NCBI GenBank assembly: GCA_905234555.1
Contig: CAJOHO010000007.1
Span: 1 to 53,258, forward strand
From: an uncultured Bacteroidaceae bacterium
Lineage (GTDB): Bacteria > Bacteroidota > Bacteroidia > Bacteroidales > Bacteroidaceae
Direction of reading: 5' to 3'
DNA length: 53,258 nt
The notes beneath the pieces are model-generated. The model saw nothing but the letters and a program-made list of their open reading frames with translations, was not told the origin of the DNA and ran no database searches. Positions 1 through 8,084 of the stretch are shown one piece after another; the stretch's first letter is position 1; every line of letters begins with the position of its first letter. The translations under genes were made by a program, and so were the position numbers.

Positions 1-222
1 TTTCTCGGTAACTGAATCCTTAACCAGTTCACCACTTGCAAATATATTCTTCAAGTGTAGTCCCACATTGTCCGTTGAGCAGTCGAAGAGCGTACCCATT
101 GCCTTCTGAGTACACCATACGGTTTTATCTTTATAAAACACCTCAACGCCCTGACTCTTTCCCTCAATTTGAAAGATCAGGAACTCCGCTGTACTGTTTC
201 TTATTTCTCTTCTTTTAGCCAT
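1..222 (-). CDS. RhuM-family protein, N-terminal part (runs off the window)
   Basis: The first 74 codons of a leftward gene are present; its 3' end lies outside the window. The peptide starts MAKRREIRNSTAEFLIFQ and has the block VWCTQKAMGTLFDCSTDNVG followed by LHLKNIFASGEL. This matches the N-terminal helix-turn-helix-like region of the virulence-protein RhuM family (usual form VWLTQ..IAELF..D..TI..HI.NI...GEL). Members are usually accessory genes near toxin-antitoxin, restriction or mobile loci; no biochemical role is firmly known. The ATG at 222 is chosen because a TAACTTTG promoter box lies only 9 bases upstream, which implies a nearly leaderless mRNA. Family call is by recall of the motif; whether the gene is intact cannot be judged. 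Confidence 0.75.
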   Translation of the reverse strand, partial: MAKRREIRNSTAEFLIFQIEGKSQGVEVFYKDKTVWCTQKAMGTLFDCSTDNVGLHLKNIFASGELVKDSVTEK

Positions 223-230
223 AACTTCTG

Positions 231-238
231 CAAAGTTA
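231..238 (-). promoter_or_regulatory. -7 promoter box of the RhuM-family gene
   Basis: TAACTTTG on the minus strand fits the Bacteroidota consensus TAnnTTTG. The expected transcription start falls within a few bases of the ATG at 222, so the transcript would be leaderless or almost so. No clear -33 element is seen. Confidence 0.6.
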
Positions 239-349
239 CTACTTATTTTTCATTATTCCTAACTTTTCAGTAATTAAATTTGTTGAACACAAAAAAACTC
301 CAGTCCAGCAACAAGTGCTGAGCAGGAGAATATGCAGGTTGTAGGAATG

Positions 350-469
350 CTAAACGTAGAAGGGACCATGCCCCATGCAGCTGGTCGTACCCAGAGCAGT
401 TAGGGCGGCGGTGAGGATGGAGACAATCAACTGAATGATTCTCTGCCAAGTGGATTTATCAATTTTCAT
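350..469 (-). CDS. smalltalk family micro-protein (39 aa)
   Basis: The gene encodes a 39-residue protein, MKIDKSTWQRIIQLIVSILT followed by AALTALGTTSCMGHGPFYV. The charged N-terminus, Trp near residue 8, one hydrophobic helix (about residues 11-27) and the ending T-S-C-M are the hallmarks of the Bacteroidota smalltalk proteins. These are membrane micro-proteins usually encoded between an HU-like DNA-binding protein gene and an N-acetylmuramoyl-L-alanine amidase gene. Neither partner is seen here: upstream (470-728) there is only repeat DNA, and downstream lies the RhuM gene. The function of the family is unknown. It may be a leftover of a rearranged accessory locus. The only promoter-like box is a weak GAAATTTG about 8 bases before the ATG. 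Confidence 0.75.
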   Translation of the reverse strand: MKIDKSTWQRIIQLIVSILTAALTALGTTSCMGHGPFYV

Positions 470-498
470 AGGCATTCAAATTTCGGACTCTCCCCCGA

Positions 499-521
499 CC
501 CCTCTCTTGTAGCGAGGGGAG
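499..521. repeat. CCCCTC...GAGGGG palindromic intergenic element, copy 1
   Basis: Imperfect hairpin with arms CCCCTC (499-504) and GAGGGG (514-519). It resembles the better palindromes at 565, 2957 and 3040 and lies in the gene-poor stretch between smalltalk and the CotH gene. Confidence 0.6.
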
Positions 522-564
522 TAGATACCTGCCCTCAATGACTCAGCCTGGCGACGGAGTATAT

Positions 565-591
565 ACTCCCCTCCATACAAGGGAGGGGAGT
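565..591. repeat. ACTCCCCTCC...GGAGGGGAGT palindromic element, copy 2
   Basis: Perfect 10-bp arms ACTCCCCTCC (565-574) and GGAGGGGAGT (582-591) around the loop ATACAAG. The same unit with the ATACAA loop recurs at 2957 (opposite orientation) and 3040. It is a dispersed palindromic repeat typical of Prevotella-like intergenic DNA. Confidence 0.8.
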
Positions 592-612
592 GGTCACCCT
601 GCTAATAATTAG

Positions 613-650
613 CCTCCTGCTCGGCATTCGTTGCTGGACAGGAGGTTTTT
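613..650 (+). terminator. rho-independent terminator-like hairpin without an upstream gene
   Basis: Arms CCTCCTG (613-619) and CAGGAGG (639-645) are followed by TTTTT (646-650), reading rightward. The window holds no complete rightward gene before it, so it may end a gene that has been lost. A perfect palindrome GCTAATAATTAGC (601-613) touches its left side. Confidence 0.5.
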
Positions 651-728
651 GTTTCAGGAATTAGAAAGGGACGGGGTAAATGATCTGGTCTTAAACCAAA
701 TGGGGGTGTCTGTCATCTAAAGGATAGT

Positions 729-2258
729 ATGAAAAAGATACACAACAGTAGATTACGGTTATTATTGGCTGCACTCCTCGTGACATCGATGGAGGCATCT
801 GCCCAGTTTGGAGGATTCGGCGGTTTTGGTGGTTTTGGTGGCGGCATGCCTGATATGAGCAGCATGTTTCCACAAGTGAAGCACACGAAAGCTGATCATC
901 TCAAGTCGAACCTGCCCATCATCTATATCACCACAGAGACGGCCTTGAACGCCCAGAAGAAGGTGACGGCTCACATGAAATGCGAAGGCTACGACGGACC
1001 CATCGGCATCAAACTGAGGGGCAACAGTTCGTTGAGTTTCAACCAAAAGAAATATACTCTTGAAACACGCGACCAAAACGGCAAGGAACGGGATGTCGCC
1101 CTGCTGGGAATGCCTGCCCACAGCGACTGGGTGCTGCTGGCACCCTACAACGATGTGTCGATGCTGCGCGACCCGCTGGCCTTTGAGTTATGGCGCGCGA
1201 TGGGGCACTGGGGTCCTCGTACCAAGATGGTGGAGCTGGTGATGGACGGCGAGTATCACGGCATCTACATCTTCTGTGAGGCTATCAAGCGAGGCACAGA
1301 ACGTGTCAACGTCAGCAAACTGAAGAAGTCGGACATCGAAGGCCGTGACCTCACGGGCGGCTATATCCTGCGCATCGACACCTATAATGAGGACGATGCG
1401 ACCTTTACGTCGAAGGTGCCAGGCATCGGCGATGGTATCATGACAAGTCAGATTATCTGGTCGTGCATCTATCCAAAGAAAAAGAACCTGCAACCTGAGC
1501 AGTTTGCCTATATCCAGAACTTTATCGATTCTATGGAACTCGCCATCCAAAGTGAGGACTATATGGATCCAGAGAAAGGCTATGCCCCCTATATCGACGT
1601 GCAGTCGTTCATAGATTATTTCATCCACTCGGAACTCAGTCTGAATGCCGACGGCTACAAGCGCAGTGCGTATTTCTATAAGGAGAAACTACACGAGGAC
1701 GGCACAGGTGGCAAGATACATGCGGGTCCTGTCTGGGACTACAACCTTGCCTACGGCAACTGTAACTTCTGCAATGCCAACAATATCGAGGCATGGTGCT
1801 TCGAGGGCGGCAACACCAACCCTACCCCAGCTTTATGGCAGCGACTGTTGCAGGATCCGGCCTTCAGGAAGGCTGTGAAGACTCGCTATCAGGAACTGCG
1901 CAAGGGTATCCTCAGCACGAAGCACCTGTATGATTATATTGATCATCACGCCAAACTCGTGTCACAGGCTACAGACCGTCACTTCAAGGAGTATCCAGAG
2001 TTGCTGGTGGGCGAAGACAGCTCCCAGTTCAGCCCCGTAGGGATGTTTGCCAACTATCGCGTCAGTTCGTACGACGAGGAGATAAAGGTGTTGAAGAAAT
2101 GGCTGGCAGACCGTCTCGCTTTCCTCGACAAGAACATCGACCGCTTCGACAAAGACTGGGAACCCCGCATCCAAGCACCTGTCGAGAAAAAGATGCAGTT
2201 CAATGGCTTCCCAGGAATGCCCCAAGGCGGCTTCCCTGGCGGAGGTTTTCCTTTCTAG
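729..2258 (+). CDS. CotH kinase family secreted protein
   Basis: This 509-residue protein starts with a signal peptide (residues 1-25, ending MEASA before QFGGFGG). A glycine/phenylalanine-rich linker with GGFGG repeats follows, and the C-terminus has a similar tail, GGFPGGGFPF. The middle matches the CotH family, a protein-kinase-like fold first known from Bacillus spore coats: KLRGNSS near residue 95, KKYTLE, the block DWVLLAPYNDVSMLRDPLA, YHGIYIFCEAIKRG, and a DFG-like metal-binding motif GPVWDYNLAYGN near residue 335. In Bacteroidota such proteins are exported and often lie near polymer-related genes; the substrate here is unknown. It is a single gene, with a terminator at 2295-2328 and the convergent YigZ gene beyond. 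No promoter box is obvious upstream. Confidence 0.85.
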   Translation: MKKIHNSRLRLLLAALLVTSMEASAQFGGFGGFGGFGGGMPDMSSMFPQVKHTKADHLKSNLPIIYITTETALNAQKKVTAHMKCEGYDGPIGIKLRGNSSLSFNQKKYTLETRDQNGKERDVALLGMPAHSDWVLLAPYNDVSMLRDPLAFELWRAMGHWGPRTKMVELVMDGEYHGIYIFCEAIKRGTERVNVSKLKKSDIEGRDLTGGYILRIDTYNEDDATFTSKVPGIGDGIMTSQIIWSCIYPKKKNLQPEQFAYIQNFIDSMELAIQSEDYMDPEKGYAPYIDVQSFIDYFIHSELSLNADGYKRSAYFYKEKLHEDGTGGKIHAGPVWDYNLAYGNCNFCNANNIEAWCFEGGNTNPTPALWQRLLQDPAFRKAVKTRYQELRKGILSTKHLYDYIDHHAKLVSQATDRHFKEYPELLVGEDSSQFSPVGMFANYRVSSYDEEIKVLKKWLADRLAFLDKNIDRFDKDWEPRIQAPVEKKMQFNGFPGMPQGGFPGGGFPF

Positions 2259-2294
2259 AAGGCTGAAGGCTGAGGGCTGACGAACAGAAAAGGG

Positions 2295-2328
2295 AAGTCT
2301 CTCAATCTGAGGTGGATTGGGAGGCTTT
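2295..2328 (+). terminator. terminator after the CotH-like gene
   Basis: Arms AAGTCTCTCAATC (2295-2307) and GATTGGGAGGCTT (2315-2327) pair with two G-T wobbles and are followed by the T-rich TTATTTG. It separates the CotH gene from the convergent YigZ gene. Just before it (2260-2283) is a heptad-like tract, GAAGGCTGAGGGCTGA. Confidence 0.65.
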
Positions 2329-2356
2329 ATTTGTGGTTGTTAGCGAGGTGACGGGA

Positions 2357-3055
2357 TTATGGGATGAGGAGGGATTCGATTTTTTCGAGGCGGGAGCGGA
2401 GTTTGGGCATGAGGTCCTTGCGGATTTCGAGGGTCATCCAGCAGTCGGTGTCGTAGCCTTGATTGACGATGGTGGGGGTCTCTTCCTTGACGATGCGCAT
2501 GACGTCGTTCATGACGAGATAATCGAAACGGATGGTGATGCGCTCATCGACGGTCTTTTCGATGATGTCGGCGGCGGCAATGGCTTCGGCAGCTGCTGCC
2601 TTGTAGGCTTGGATGAGTCCGCTGGTGCCGAGCTTGATGCCTCCGAAGTAGCGAACGACGATGATGAGGATGTTGGTGAGGTTGTTGGAGTTGATCTGTC
2701 CGAGGATGGGCTTGCCAGCTGTGCCTGAGGGTTCGCCGTTGTCGTTGGCTCGGAACTGCAGACGGTCGGCTCCGAGCATGTAGGCATAGCAGACATGACG
2801 GGCGTCGTAGTATTTCTTCTGGTACTCCCCTACCCGCTCCTTCACTTCCTCAACGGTAGAAACAGGAAAAGCGAAGGCAAGGAACTTGCTTCGCTTCTCC
2901 GTATAGGTACCCTCGGAGGGGTTTGAAATGGTGAGAAAGACGGACCCACCCCCCTGCCCCTCCCTTGTATGGAGGGGAGTAGTTACTCCGGAGGATGTAT
3001 TTGGATGATCTTGGCTGTCTTTCCGCATGGCAGGTATATACTCCCCTCCATACAA
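2357..3055 (-). CDS. YigZ/IMPACT family protein
   Basis: The body of this 232-residue protein is a clear YigZ/IMPACT family member: SEGTYTEKRSKFLAFA, ARHVCYAYMLG, NDNGEPSGTAGKPIL and VVRYFGGIKLGTSGLI. The family is linked to translational stress control; the bacterial role is poorly defined. The start is uncertain: ATG at 3055 lies inside a palindromic repeat, and a second ATG in frame lies at 3028. Family homology begins only near residue 40 (TISNPSEGTY). The preceding residues TTPLHTREGQGGGS are the translation of another copy of the repeat (2957-2980), so the N-terminus seems built from repeat DNA. The gene lies 24 bases after DUF1015 and is probably the last gene of the serC-serA-DUF1015 operon. 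Confidence 0.85.
   Translation of the reverse strand: MYGGEYIPAMRKDSQDHPNTSSGVTTPLHTREGQGGGSVFLTISNPSEGTYTEKRSKFLAFAFPVSTVEEVKERVGEYQKKYYDARHVCYAYMLGADRLQFRANDNGEPSGTAGKPILGQINSNNLTNILIIVVRYFGGIKLGTSGLIQAYKAAAAEAIAAADIIEKTVDERITIRFDYLVMNDVMRIVKEETPTIVNQGYDTDCWMTLEIRKDLMPKLRSRLEKIESLLIP
2957..2980. repeat. CCCCTCC...GGAGGGG palindromic element, copy 3 (within the YigZ coding region)
   Basis: Arms CCCCTCC (2957-2963) and GGAGGGG (2971-2977) around CTTGTAT. It is the reverse of the unit at 565 and 3040. It lies inside the open reading frame of YigZ and is read there as TPLHTREGQ. Confidence 0.8.
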
Positions 3056-3063
3056 GGGAGGGG
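3040..3063. repeat. ACTCCCCTCC...GGGAGGGG palindromic element, copy 4
   Basis: Arms ACTCCCCTCC (3040-3049) and GGGAGGGG (3056-3063) around ATACAA. With the copy at 2957 it forms an inverted pair around the first codons of YigZ. Its loop supplies the upstream candidate ATG at 3055. Confidence 0.8.
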
Positions 3064-3079
3064 CAAGGGGGAGGGTCTG

Positions 3080-4348
3080 CTAATTCAATTTGTGAATCAC
3101 GAGTCCGGAACGGAGCTTGGGTTCGAACCAGGTGGCTTTGGGCGGCATGATGTTGCCGGTGTCGGCGATGTCCATGATCTGCTTCATCGTGACGGGATAG
3201 AGGGCGAGTGCCATCTTCATCTCTCCGCTATCGACACGACGCTTGAGTTCGCCCAGTCCACGCAGTCCTCCGACGAAGTCGATACGCTTGTCGCGACGCA
3301 GGTCCTTGATGCCAAGGAGCTGGTCGAGGATGAGCTTGGAGGAGATGCTGACGTCGAGCACGCCGATGGGGTCGTTCTCGTCGTAGGTGCCTGGCTTTGC
3401 CTTGAGGGAATACCACTTGCCTTCGAGGTAGAGGGAGAACTCGTGGAGCTGCTGTGCCCGATACTCGTCAGCGCCCTTGCACTCAACGGTGAAGTCTTTC
3501 TCCAGTGCTTTGAGGAACTGGTCGGCTGTCATTCCGTTGAGGTCCTTCACCACTCGGTTGTAGTCGAGGATGGTGAGTTGGCTGGCTGGGAACGCCACCG
3601 CCATGAAGTAGTTGTATTCTTCGTCGCCACGATGGTTGGGGTTCTGCTTGGCTTTCTCGGTTCCAACCAAAGCGGCAGCAGCGCTGCGATGGTGTCCGTC
3701 GGCGATGTAGAGGCTGGGCATCTTGGCAAACTCGGCTGTGATGGTGGCGATGTCTTTGTCGTCGGAAACGACCCAGAGCTGATGGCGGAATCCGTCGATG
3801 GGTGCGACGAAATCGTACTCTGGCTGGGTTGAAGCATAACGTGAAATCAACGCCATAAGTACCTCGTTATCAGGGTAGGCAAAGAAGACGGGTTCGATGT
3901 TGGCATTGTTGACACGCACATGCTTCATGCGATCTTCTTCCTTGTCGGCACGAGTGAGTTCGTGCTTCTTGATAACGCCCTTCTGGTAGTCGCCGCTGTA
4001 GGCTCCGATGACGAGTCCGTACTGTGTCTTTTCCTGGTAGTTGTTGGCAGGCAGACAGGAGGTCTGGGCATAGATGTAGTACTGTTCCTTCTCGTCCTGC
4101 ACCAACCACCCTTTGTCCTGGAACTTCTGGAACTGGCGGGCTGCTTCCTCATAGACGCGAGGGTCGTACTCGCTGGTTCCTGGTTCGAAATTGATTTCGG
4201 GTTTGATGATGTGGTAGAGGGACTTTTCGTTGTCGCCAGCCTCAGCACGTGCCTCTTCGGAGTCGAGCACGTCGTAGGGGCGCGATTCCACTTCCTCGAC
4301 AAACTGCTTGGGAGGACGGATGCCTCTGAATGGTTTGATGATAGCCAT
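3080..4348 (-). CDS. DUF1015 family protein
   Basis: This 422-residue cytoplasmic protein starts MAIIKPFRGIRPPKQF and carries the typical DUF1015 features: PYDVLDSEEARAEAGDNEKS near residue 25, an EYDPRVYEEAAR segment, and the conserved LYIADGHHRSAAA motif in the middle. The family is widespread and its biochemical activity is not established. In Bacteroidota it is commonly the third gene after serC and serA, as here, which suggests a link to serine or phosphoserine metabolism (inference). It follows serA by 68 bases and precedes YigZ. Length is normal for the family. Confidence 0.85.
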   Translation of the reverse strand: MAIIKPFRGIRPPKQFVEEVESRPYDVLDSEEARAEAGDNEKSLYHIIKPEINFEPGTSEYDPRVYEEAARQFQKFQDKGWLVQDEKEQYYIYAQTSCLPANNYQEKTQYGLVIGAYSGDYQKGVIKKHELTRADKEEDRMKHVRVNNANIEPVFFAYPDNEVLMALISRYASTQPEYDFVAPIDGFRHQLWVVSDDKDIATITAEFAKMPSLYIADGHHRSAAAALVGTEKAKQNPNHRGDEEYNYFMAVAFPASQLTILDYNRVVKDLNGMTADQFLKALEKDFTVECKGADEYRAQQLHEFSLYLEGKWYSLKAKPGTYDENDPIGVLDVSISSKLILDQLLGIKDLRRDKRIDFVGGLRGLGELKRRVDSGEMKMALALYPVTMKQIMDIADTGNIMPPKATWFEPKLRSGLVIHKLN

Positions 4349-4416
4349 AGGAAAAAAGAAACCTCCCTCTCGTTTCCATGCTGAGCCGGACTGAGGGGAG
4401 GCTTATAAAAATGTGA

Positions 4417-5334
4417 TTACTTGTTTACCTGGAACTTGGTAACACCGTCCTTGAAGAAGGCGACGATCTGCTTGGCAGCGGCAATACCGGCATTGATATT
4501 GGCTTCGGCTGTCTGTGCACCCATCTTCTTGGGTGTGGAGAAGTAGCGGCCTTCGAACTGGGAGAAGGTGGCATCGGCCTCGGGCATGATGTCGGTGACG
4601 TACTTCAGGTCGGTGCGTTCGGTCATCAGTTCGATGAGTTCTGTCTCGTTGATGACTTCCTTGCGGGCTGTGTTCACCACGATACCGCCTTTCTTCATCT
4701 TGCCGACGAGAGCCTTGTTGATGCTCTCCTTGGTCTCTGGCGTTGCAGGGATGTGGAGGGAAACGATGTCGCAGGTTTCGAAGAGTTCGTCCTGGTTCTT
4801 GGCAGCGTGAACGCCTGCTGCTTCGATGACTTCTGCTGGGCAGAAAGCGTCGTAGGCATAGACTTCCATGCCGAAGCCTTTTGCCACGCGAGCTACGTTG
4901 CGACCTACGTTACCGAAAGCGAGAATACCCAGTTTCTTGCCCATCAGCTCTGTGCCTGCCTTGCCGTTGAAGAAATTGCGAACGGCGAAGACGAGGAGAC
5001 CGAAGACGAGTTCGGCTACAGCGTTGGAGTTCTGGCCTGGTGTGTTCATCACCACGACGTTGTGGGCAGTAGCTGCTTCGAGGTCAACATTATCGTAACC
5101 TGCTCCTGCACGAACCACGATTTTCAGCTGCTTGGCAGCATCGAGCACCTGTGCATCGACCTTGTCGGAACGGATAATGAGTGCGTCGGCATCAGCTACA
5201 GCATCGAGCAGCTGCTGCTTCTCTGTATATTTCTCCAGCAGGGCAAGTTCGTAGCCTGCTGCTTCCACTTCTTTGCGAATACCTTCCACAGCTACTGGTG
5301 CGAAAGGCTTCTCTGTTGCAATCAGAACTTTCAT
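4417..5334 (-). CDS. serA: D-3-phosphoglycerate dehydrogenase
   Basis: This 305-residue protein begins MKVLIATEKPFAPVAVEGIR. It belongs to the D-isomer-specific 2-hydroxyacid dehydrogenases: an N-terminal lid part, a Rossmann motif read as LGILAFGNVGRNVA, and the catalytic surroundings VVRAGAGYDNVDL (Arg), TARKEVINETELI and PEADATFSQFEG. It oxidises 3-phosphoglycerate to 3-phosphohydroxypyruvate, the first step of serine synthesis. It is the short form without a C-terminal ACT domain. A longer frame to 5370 exists, but the ATG at 5334 fits the family N-terminus, lies 19 bases after serC, and avoids overlap with serC. Co-transcription with serC is very likely. Confidence 0.93.
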   Translation of the reverse strand: MKVLIATEKPFAPVAVEGIRKEVEAAGYELALLEKYTEKQQLLDAVADADALIIRSDKVDAQVLDAAKQLKIVVRAGAGYDNVDLEAATAHNVVVMNTPGQNSNAVAELVFGLLVFAVRNFFNGKAGTELMGKKLGILAFGNVGRNVARVAKGFGMEVYAYDAFCPAEVIEAAGVHAAKNQDELFETCDIVSLHIPATPETKESINKALVGKMKKGGIVVNTARKEVINETELIELMTERTDLKYVTDIMPEADATFSQFEGRYFSTPKKMGAQTAEANINAGIAAAKQIVAFFKDGVTKFQVNK

Positions 5335-5353
5335 GATTCTTTTCTTCAGAATA

Positions 5354-6421
5354 TTAATGTTGCTGTTCAAATTCCTTCATGCAAGCAACGAGGGCTTGAA
5401 CACCTTCTACTGTCATAGCGTTGTAGCAGCTGGCACGGAAACCACCTACTGAGCGGTGTCCCTTCACGCCAACCATACCGTGATCGGTTGCGAACTTCAT
5501 GAAGTCTGCCTCGAGTTCCTTGTACTCATCCTTCATCACGAAGCAGATGTTCATCACGCTGCGGTCTTCGGTCTCAACTGTTCCGCGGAACAACTTGTTG
5601 CGGTCGATCTCGTCGTAGAGGATTCGTGCACGTTCGTTGGCACGCTTGTCCATTGCTTCCACACCACCCATCTTCTTGATCCACTTGAGGTTCTGCAGAG
5701 CGCAATAAACGGGAACCACTGGAGGTGTGTTGAACATAGAGCCTTTCTCCACGTGGGTGCGATAGTCGAGCATGGTGGGGATCTGACGGCTCACCTTGCC
5801 GAGGGCTTCGTCCTTGAGGATGATGAAGGTAACACCTGCCATTGAGAGGTTCTTCTGAGCACCACCATAGATGCAGTTGTACTTGCTGACGTCGATAGGA
5901 CGAGAGAAGATGTCGGATGACATATCGGCAATCATAGGAACGGGAGAGTCGAGTTCCTTGCGGATTTCAGTTCCGTAGATGGTGTTGTTGGTGGTGATAT
6001 GGAAATAGTCTGCATCAGCAGGGATGGTGTAGTCTTTGGGGATGTAGGTATAGGTAGATTCTGCAGATGAAGCCACTTCCACCACTTCGCCGAAGAGCTT
6101 GGCTTCCTTCATGGCTTTCTTTGCCCAAACGCCTGTATTGAGGTAGGCAGCCTTCTTCTCGAGGAAGTTGTAAGGCACCTGGCAGAACTGGAGGCTGGCA
6201 CCGCCACCCAGGAAGATAACAGAGTAACCTTCAGGAATGTCGAGCAGCTCCTTGAAGAGGGCTACAGCTTCGTCCATTACAGGCTGGAAGTCCTTCGCAC
6301 GGTGACTGATTTCCATGAGTGAAAGACCTGAGCCATTAAAATCCAAACATGCTTGCGCCGTTGCCTCAATCACCTCGCGTGGGAGGATCGAAGGTCCGGC
6401 ATTGAAATTGTACTTTTTCAT
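5354..6421 (-). CDS. serC: phosphoserine aminotransferase
   Basis: This 355-residue PLP enzyme starts [20 protein letters not shown]. It has the family blocks [28 protein letters not shown] and, in the middle, [15 protein letters not shown] with the lysine that binds PLP; it ends with [15 protein letters not shown]. It converts 3-phosphohydroxypyruvate and glutamate to phosphoserine. It is the first gene of the leftward serC-serA-DUF1015-YigZ set and has its own promoter box at 6532-6539. The length is usual for the family. Confidence 0.96.
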   Translation of the reverse strand: MKKYNFNAGPSILPREVIEATAQACLDFNGSGLSLMEISHRAKDFQPVMDEAVALFKELLDIPEGYSVIFLGGGASLQFCQVPYNFLEKKAAYLNTGVWAKKAMKEAKLFGEVVEVASSAESTYTYIPKDYTIPADADYFHITTNNTIYGTEIRKELDSPVPMIADMSSDIFSRPIDVSKYNCIYGGAQKNLSMAGVTFIILKDEALGKVSRQIPTMLDYRTHVEKGSMFNTPPVVPVYCALQNLKWIKKMGGVEAMDKRANERARILYDEIDRNKLFRGTVETEDRSVMNICFVMKDEYKELEADFMKFATDHGMVGVKGHRSVGGFRASCYNAMTVEGVQALVACMKEFEQQH

Positions 6422-6531
6422 TACTTTGTTAAATATTTGAAAGTTGAATTATTGCGTTCTATTTCTTACATTCTAACCGAATTTGCCTAAAAACGAATGT
6501 GGAAGCAATCGTCTTTCTACCTAAATCGTTG

Positions 6532-6539
6532 CAAAGTTA
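6532..6539 (-). promoter_or_regulatory. -7 promoter box of the serC operon
   Basis: TAACTTTG on the minus strand, about 110 bases before the serC ATG. A TTTTC stretch lies at roughly the -33 position. It would start the serine operon independently of the signalling operon upstream. Confidence 0.65.
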
Positions 6540-6604
6540 CACAAAATTCTCGGAATGAGAAAACATCTGGGCACCTTTTTGCGGTCTGGAAGCACAAATA
6601 TGTG

Positions 6605-7288
6605 CTAAGTACGGCGAATGTTGACCAGATGAAGAAGCAAAGGAACGAAATAAAGGAGGTAGGCAAGGATGGTGAGCGGAGTGGGCGAGGAGGGGGTGAA
6701 CACATGGTCGAGGCACGCCACGAACTGGGAGACGACGAAGAGGGTCAGCCAGTAGCTCGCCACTCGCGAAGGGATGTAGGCAGCAGCACGGACGAGGTCG
6801 GTCCACGAGAAGAAACGACCTGCCGTATAGCCATAAGTGACGGAAGCCAACAGGACAAGTGCCAGCAGGAGGGAGAACAGTCCCTTCTGGAGTGCGGAGT
6901 GTTCGAAATGGCCGAAAGCGCTCAGCAGGATGGAGCTGGGCAGGAGGGTGAGGGCAAGGATGAGGGCGATGCCCAAGAAGAAAACGACGGTGGCATAGAG
7001 AAGTGCCCGCCGCTGTTTGAGGGTGAGGGGCTTGGAACGCCGGAAGAGGGTGGTCAGGAGTTCGGACTCTGTGAGTGTGCTCAACGTCATGAGTGTCAGG
7101 AGGATAATGGCGATGGGTGCCTGGTTGAAATTGGGCAGAACATTGCTGACGAGCCACCGAACTCCGTCGGCACTCATCAGGTTCTGCACGTCCATACCAT
7201 AGACACTGCCGATCCACGAGAAGATGGTGAGCAGGGCAATCAGCAGAATGAGCAGAAAGGGTAAGAAGTCGAGAATGCGTCTAATCAT
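6605..7288 (-). CDS. AbgT-like integral membrane protein
   Basis: This 227-residue protein has about six hydrophobic segments and starts MIRRILDFLPFLLILLIALL. Features recalled from a Bacteroidota family of short AbgT-like (p-aminobenzoyl-glutamate transporter-like) proteins are FSWIGSVYGMDVQNLMSADG after the first membrane span, the cytoplasmic loop KPLTLKQRRALL, and VTYGYTAGRFFSWTDLV near the centre. It is much shorter than true AbgT transporters, so transport is uncertain. The ATG at 7288 overlaps the response-regulator stop by 8 bases, which suggests translational coupling in the AraC-kinase-regulator operon. It could be a target or sensory accessory of that system (inference). Confidence 0.6.
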   Translation of the reverse strand: MIRRILDFLPFLLILLIALLTIFSWIGSVYGMDVQNLMSADGVRWLVSNVLPNFNQAPIAIILLTLMTLSTLTESELLTTLFRRSKPLTLKQRRALLYATVVFFLGIALILALTLLPSSILLSAFGHFEHSALQKGLFSLLLALVLLASVTYGYTAGRFFSWTDLVRAAAYIPSRVASYWLTLFVVSQFVACLDHVFTPSSPTPLTILAYLLYFVPLLLHLVNIRRT

Positions 7289-8000
7289 CGTCTGCTTCGA
7301 GATTGTCGATATCGAGGATGCGCAGCTGGAAGGCACGGGTGACCAGACGGGTGGCGTTCACACTCCTTTCGGTTCCTCCGAAGAGTCGTGCCACGAGGTC
7401 GTTCTGGCGTTTTTCCAACGACTTCACGCCAAAGGGCATTCCCCTGAGCTGGGCAATCATATCCTTGGTGTAGCCCAGTGCCAAGTGGCGCAGGAATCGC
7501 TCGTCGTACTCGTCGATGTCGTAATCGACCAATGCTTCCTGGCGACGGCTCTCCATCAGCACCGACTGGCGGAAACGCTGCAGGATCTTGGCGAGGATGG
7601 GCTGGTTGAACACCATGCGTTTTCCGTCCATCACGCTCTGCACGTCGCCTTTGGTGAGGAGTTCGCCTGTCTTGAGGATGATGCCGTCGGCACCTGCATC
7701 GAGCACATCGACCCAGAGCTTCTCGTTGAGCGTCTCACCTGTGAAGATGAGGACATGTACGCCGGCATACTGCTTGCGCAGACGACGGCAGATATCGACA
7801 CCGATGGTGGTGGAACCGCCCAGTCCCAGGTCGAGCAGGACGAGGTCGGGCACATCCTGATTCATCAGTTTCCAGAAATCGGCCTCATTCATGGCTGTAC
7901 CAATGATGTCGGCCTGGGGAATTTCGTTTCGGAAGATTTCCTCGGTTCCCTTCAACTCGAGTTTCACATCTTCCACAATAATCACTTTAAACTTGTCCAT
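7281..8000 (-). CDS. response regulator with LuxR-like C-terminal domain
   Basis: This 239-residue protein starts MDKFKVIIVEDVKLELKG. The receiver domain (1-120) shows the acidic pair E10/D11, the phospho-acceptor D57 in LVLLDLGLGG, T87 in LIFTGE and K110. The C-terminal part (about 175-235; FLRHLALGYTKDMIAQLRGM) has the layout of a LuxR/GerE helix-turn-helix, with extra length between helices. The likely partner is the large sensor gene just upstream (84-base gap, same strand). It would act as the DNA-binding output of that two-component pair. The upstream frame to 8036 is less likely because the family N-terminus starts at MDKFK. Confidence 0.85.
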   Translation of the reverse strand: MDKFKVIIVEDVKLELKGTEEIFRNEIPQADIIGTAMNEADFWKLMNQDVPDLVLLDLGLGGSTTIGVDICRRLRKQYAGVHVLIFTGETLNEKLWVDVLDAGADGIILKTGELLTKGDVQSVMDGKRMVFNQPILAKILQRFRQSVLMESRRQEALVDYDIDEYDERFLRHLALGYTKDMIAQLRGMPFGVKSLEKRQNDLVARLFGGTERSVNATRLVTRAFQLRILDIDNLEADDD

Positions 8001-8056
8001 ATTGTTTGATGGGTATTTCTTTATTTTTCGCGGCAAAGCGAGAGGTACACTATTTT

Positions 8057-8076
8057 TTCGGCGGAAAAGCGCCGAA
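8057..8076 (-). repeat. TTCGGCG/CGCCGAA hairpin between kinase and regulator genes
   Basis: Perfect 7-bp arms at 8057-8063 and 8070-8076. Read on the minus strand, its core CGGCGCTTTTCCGCCG is the same as in the hairpins at 49816 and 49949. An A-rich stretch follows. It could attenuate or process the operon transcript between the sensor and regulator genes, or be a dispersed repeat. Confidence 0.6.
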
Positions 8077-8084
8077 CTTACTAT

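Noticed and set aside
6497-7264. 255-codon plus frame antisense to the AbgT-like gene
   Set aside because: Highly charged, low-complexity translation; the minus frame has clear membrane spans and overlaps the regulator gene in operon style.
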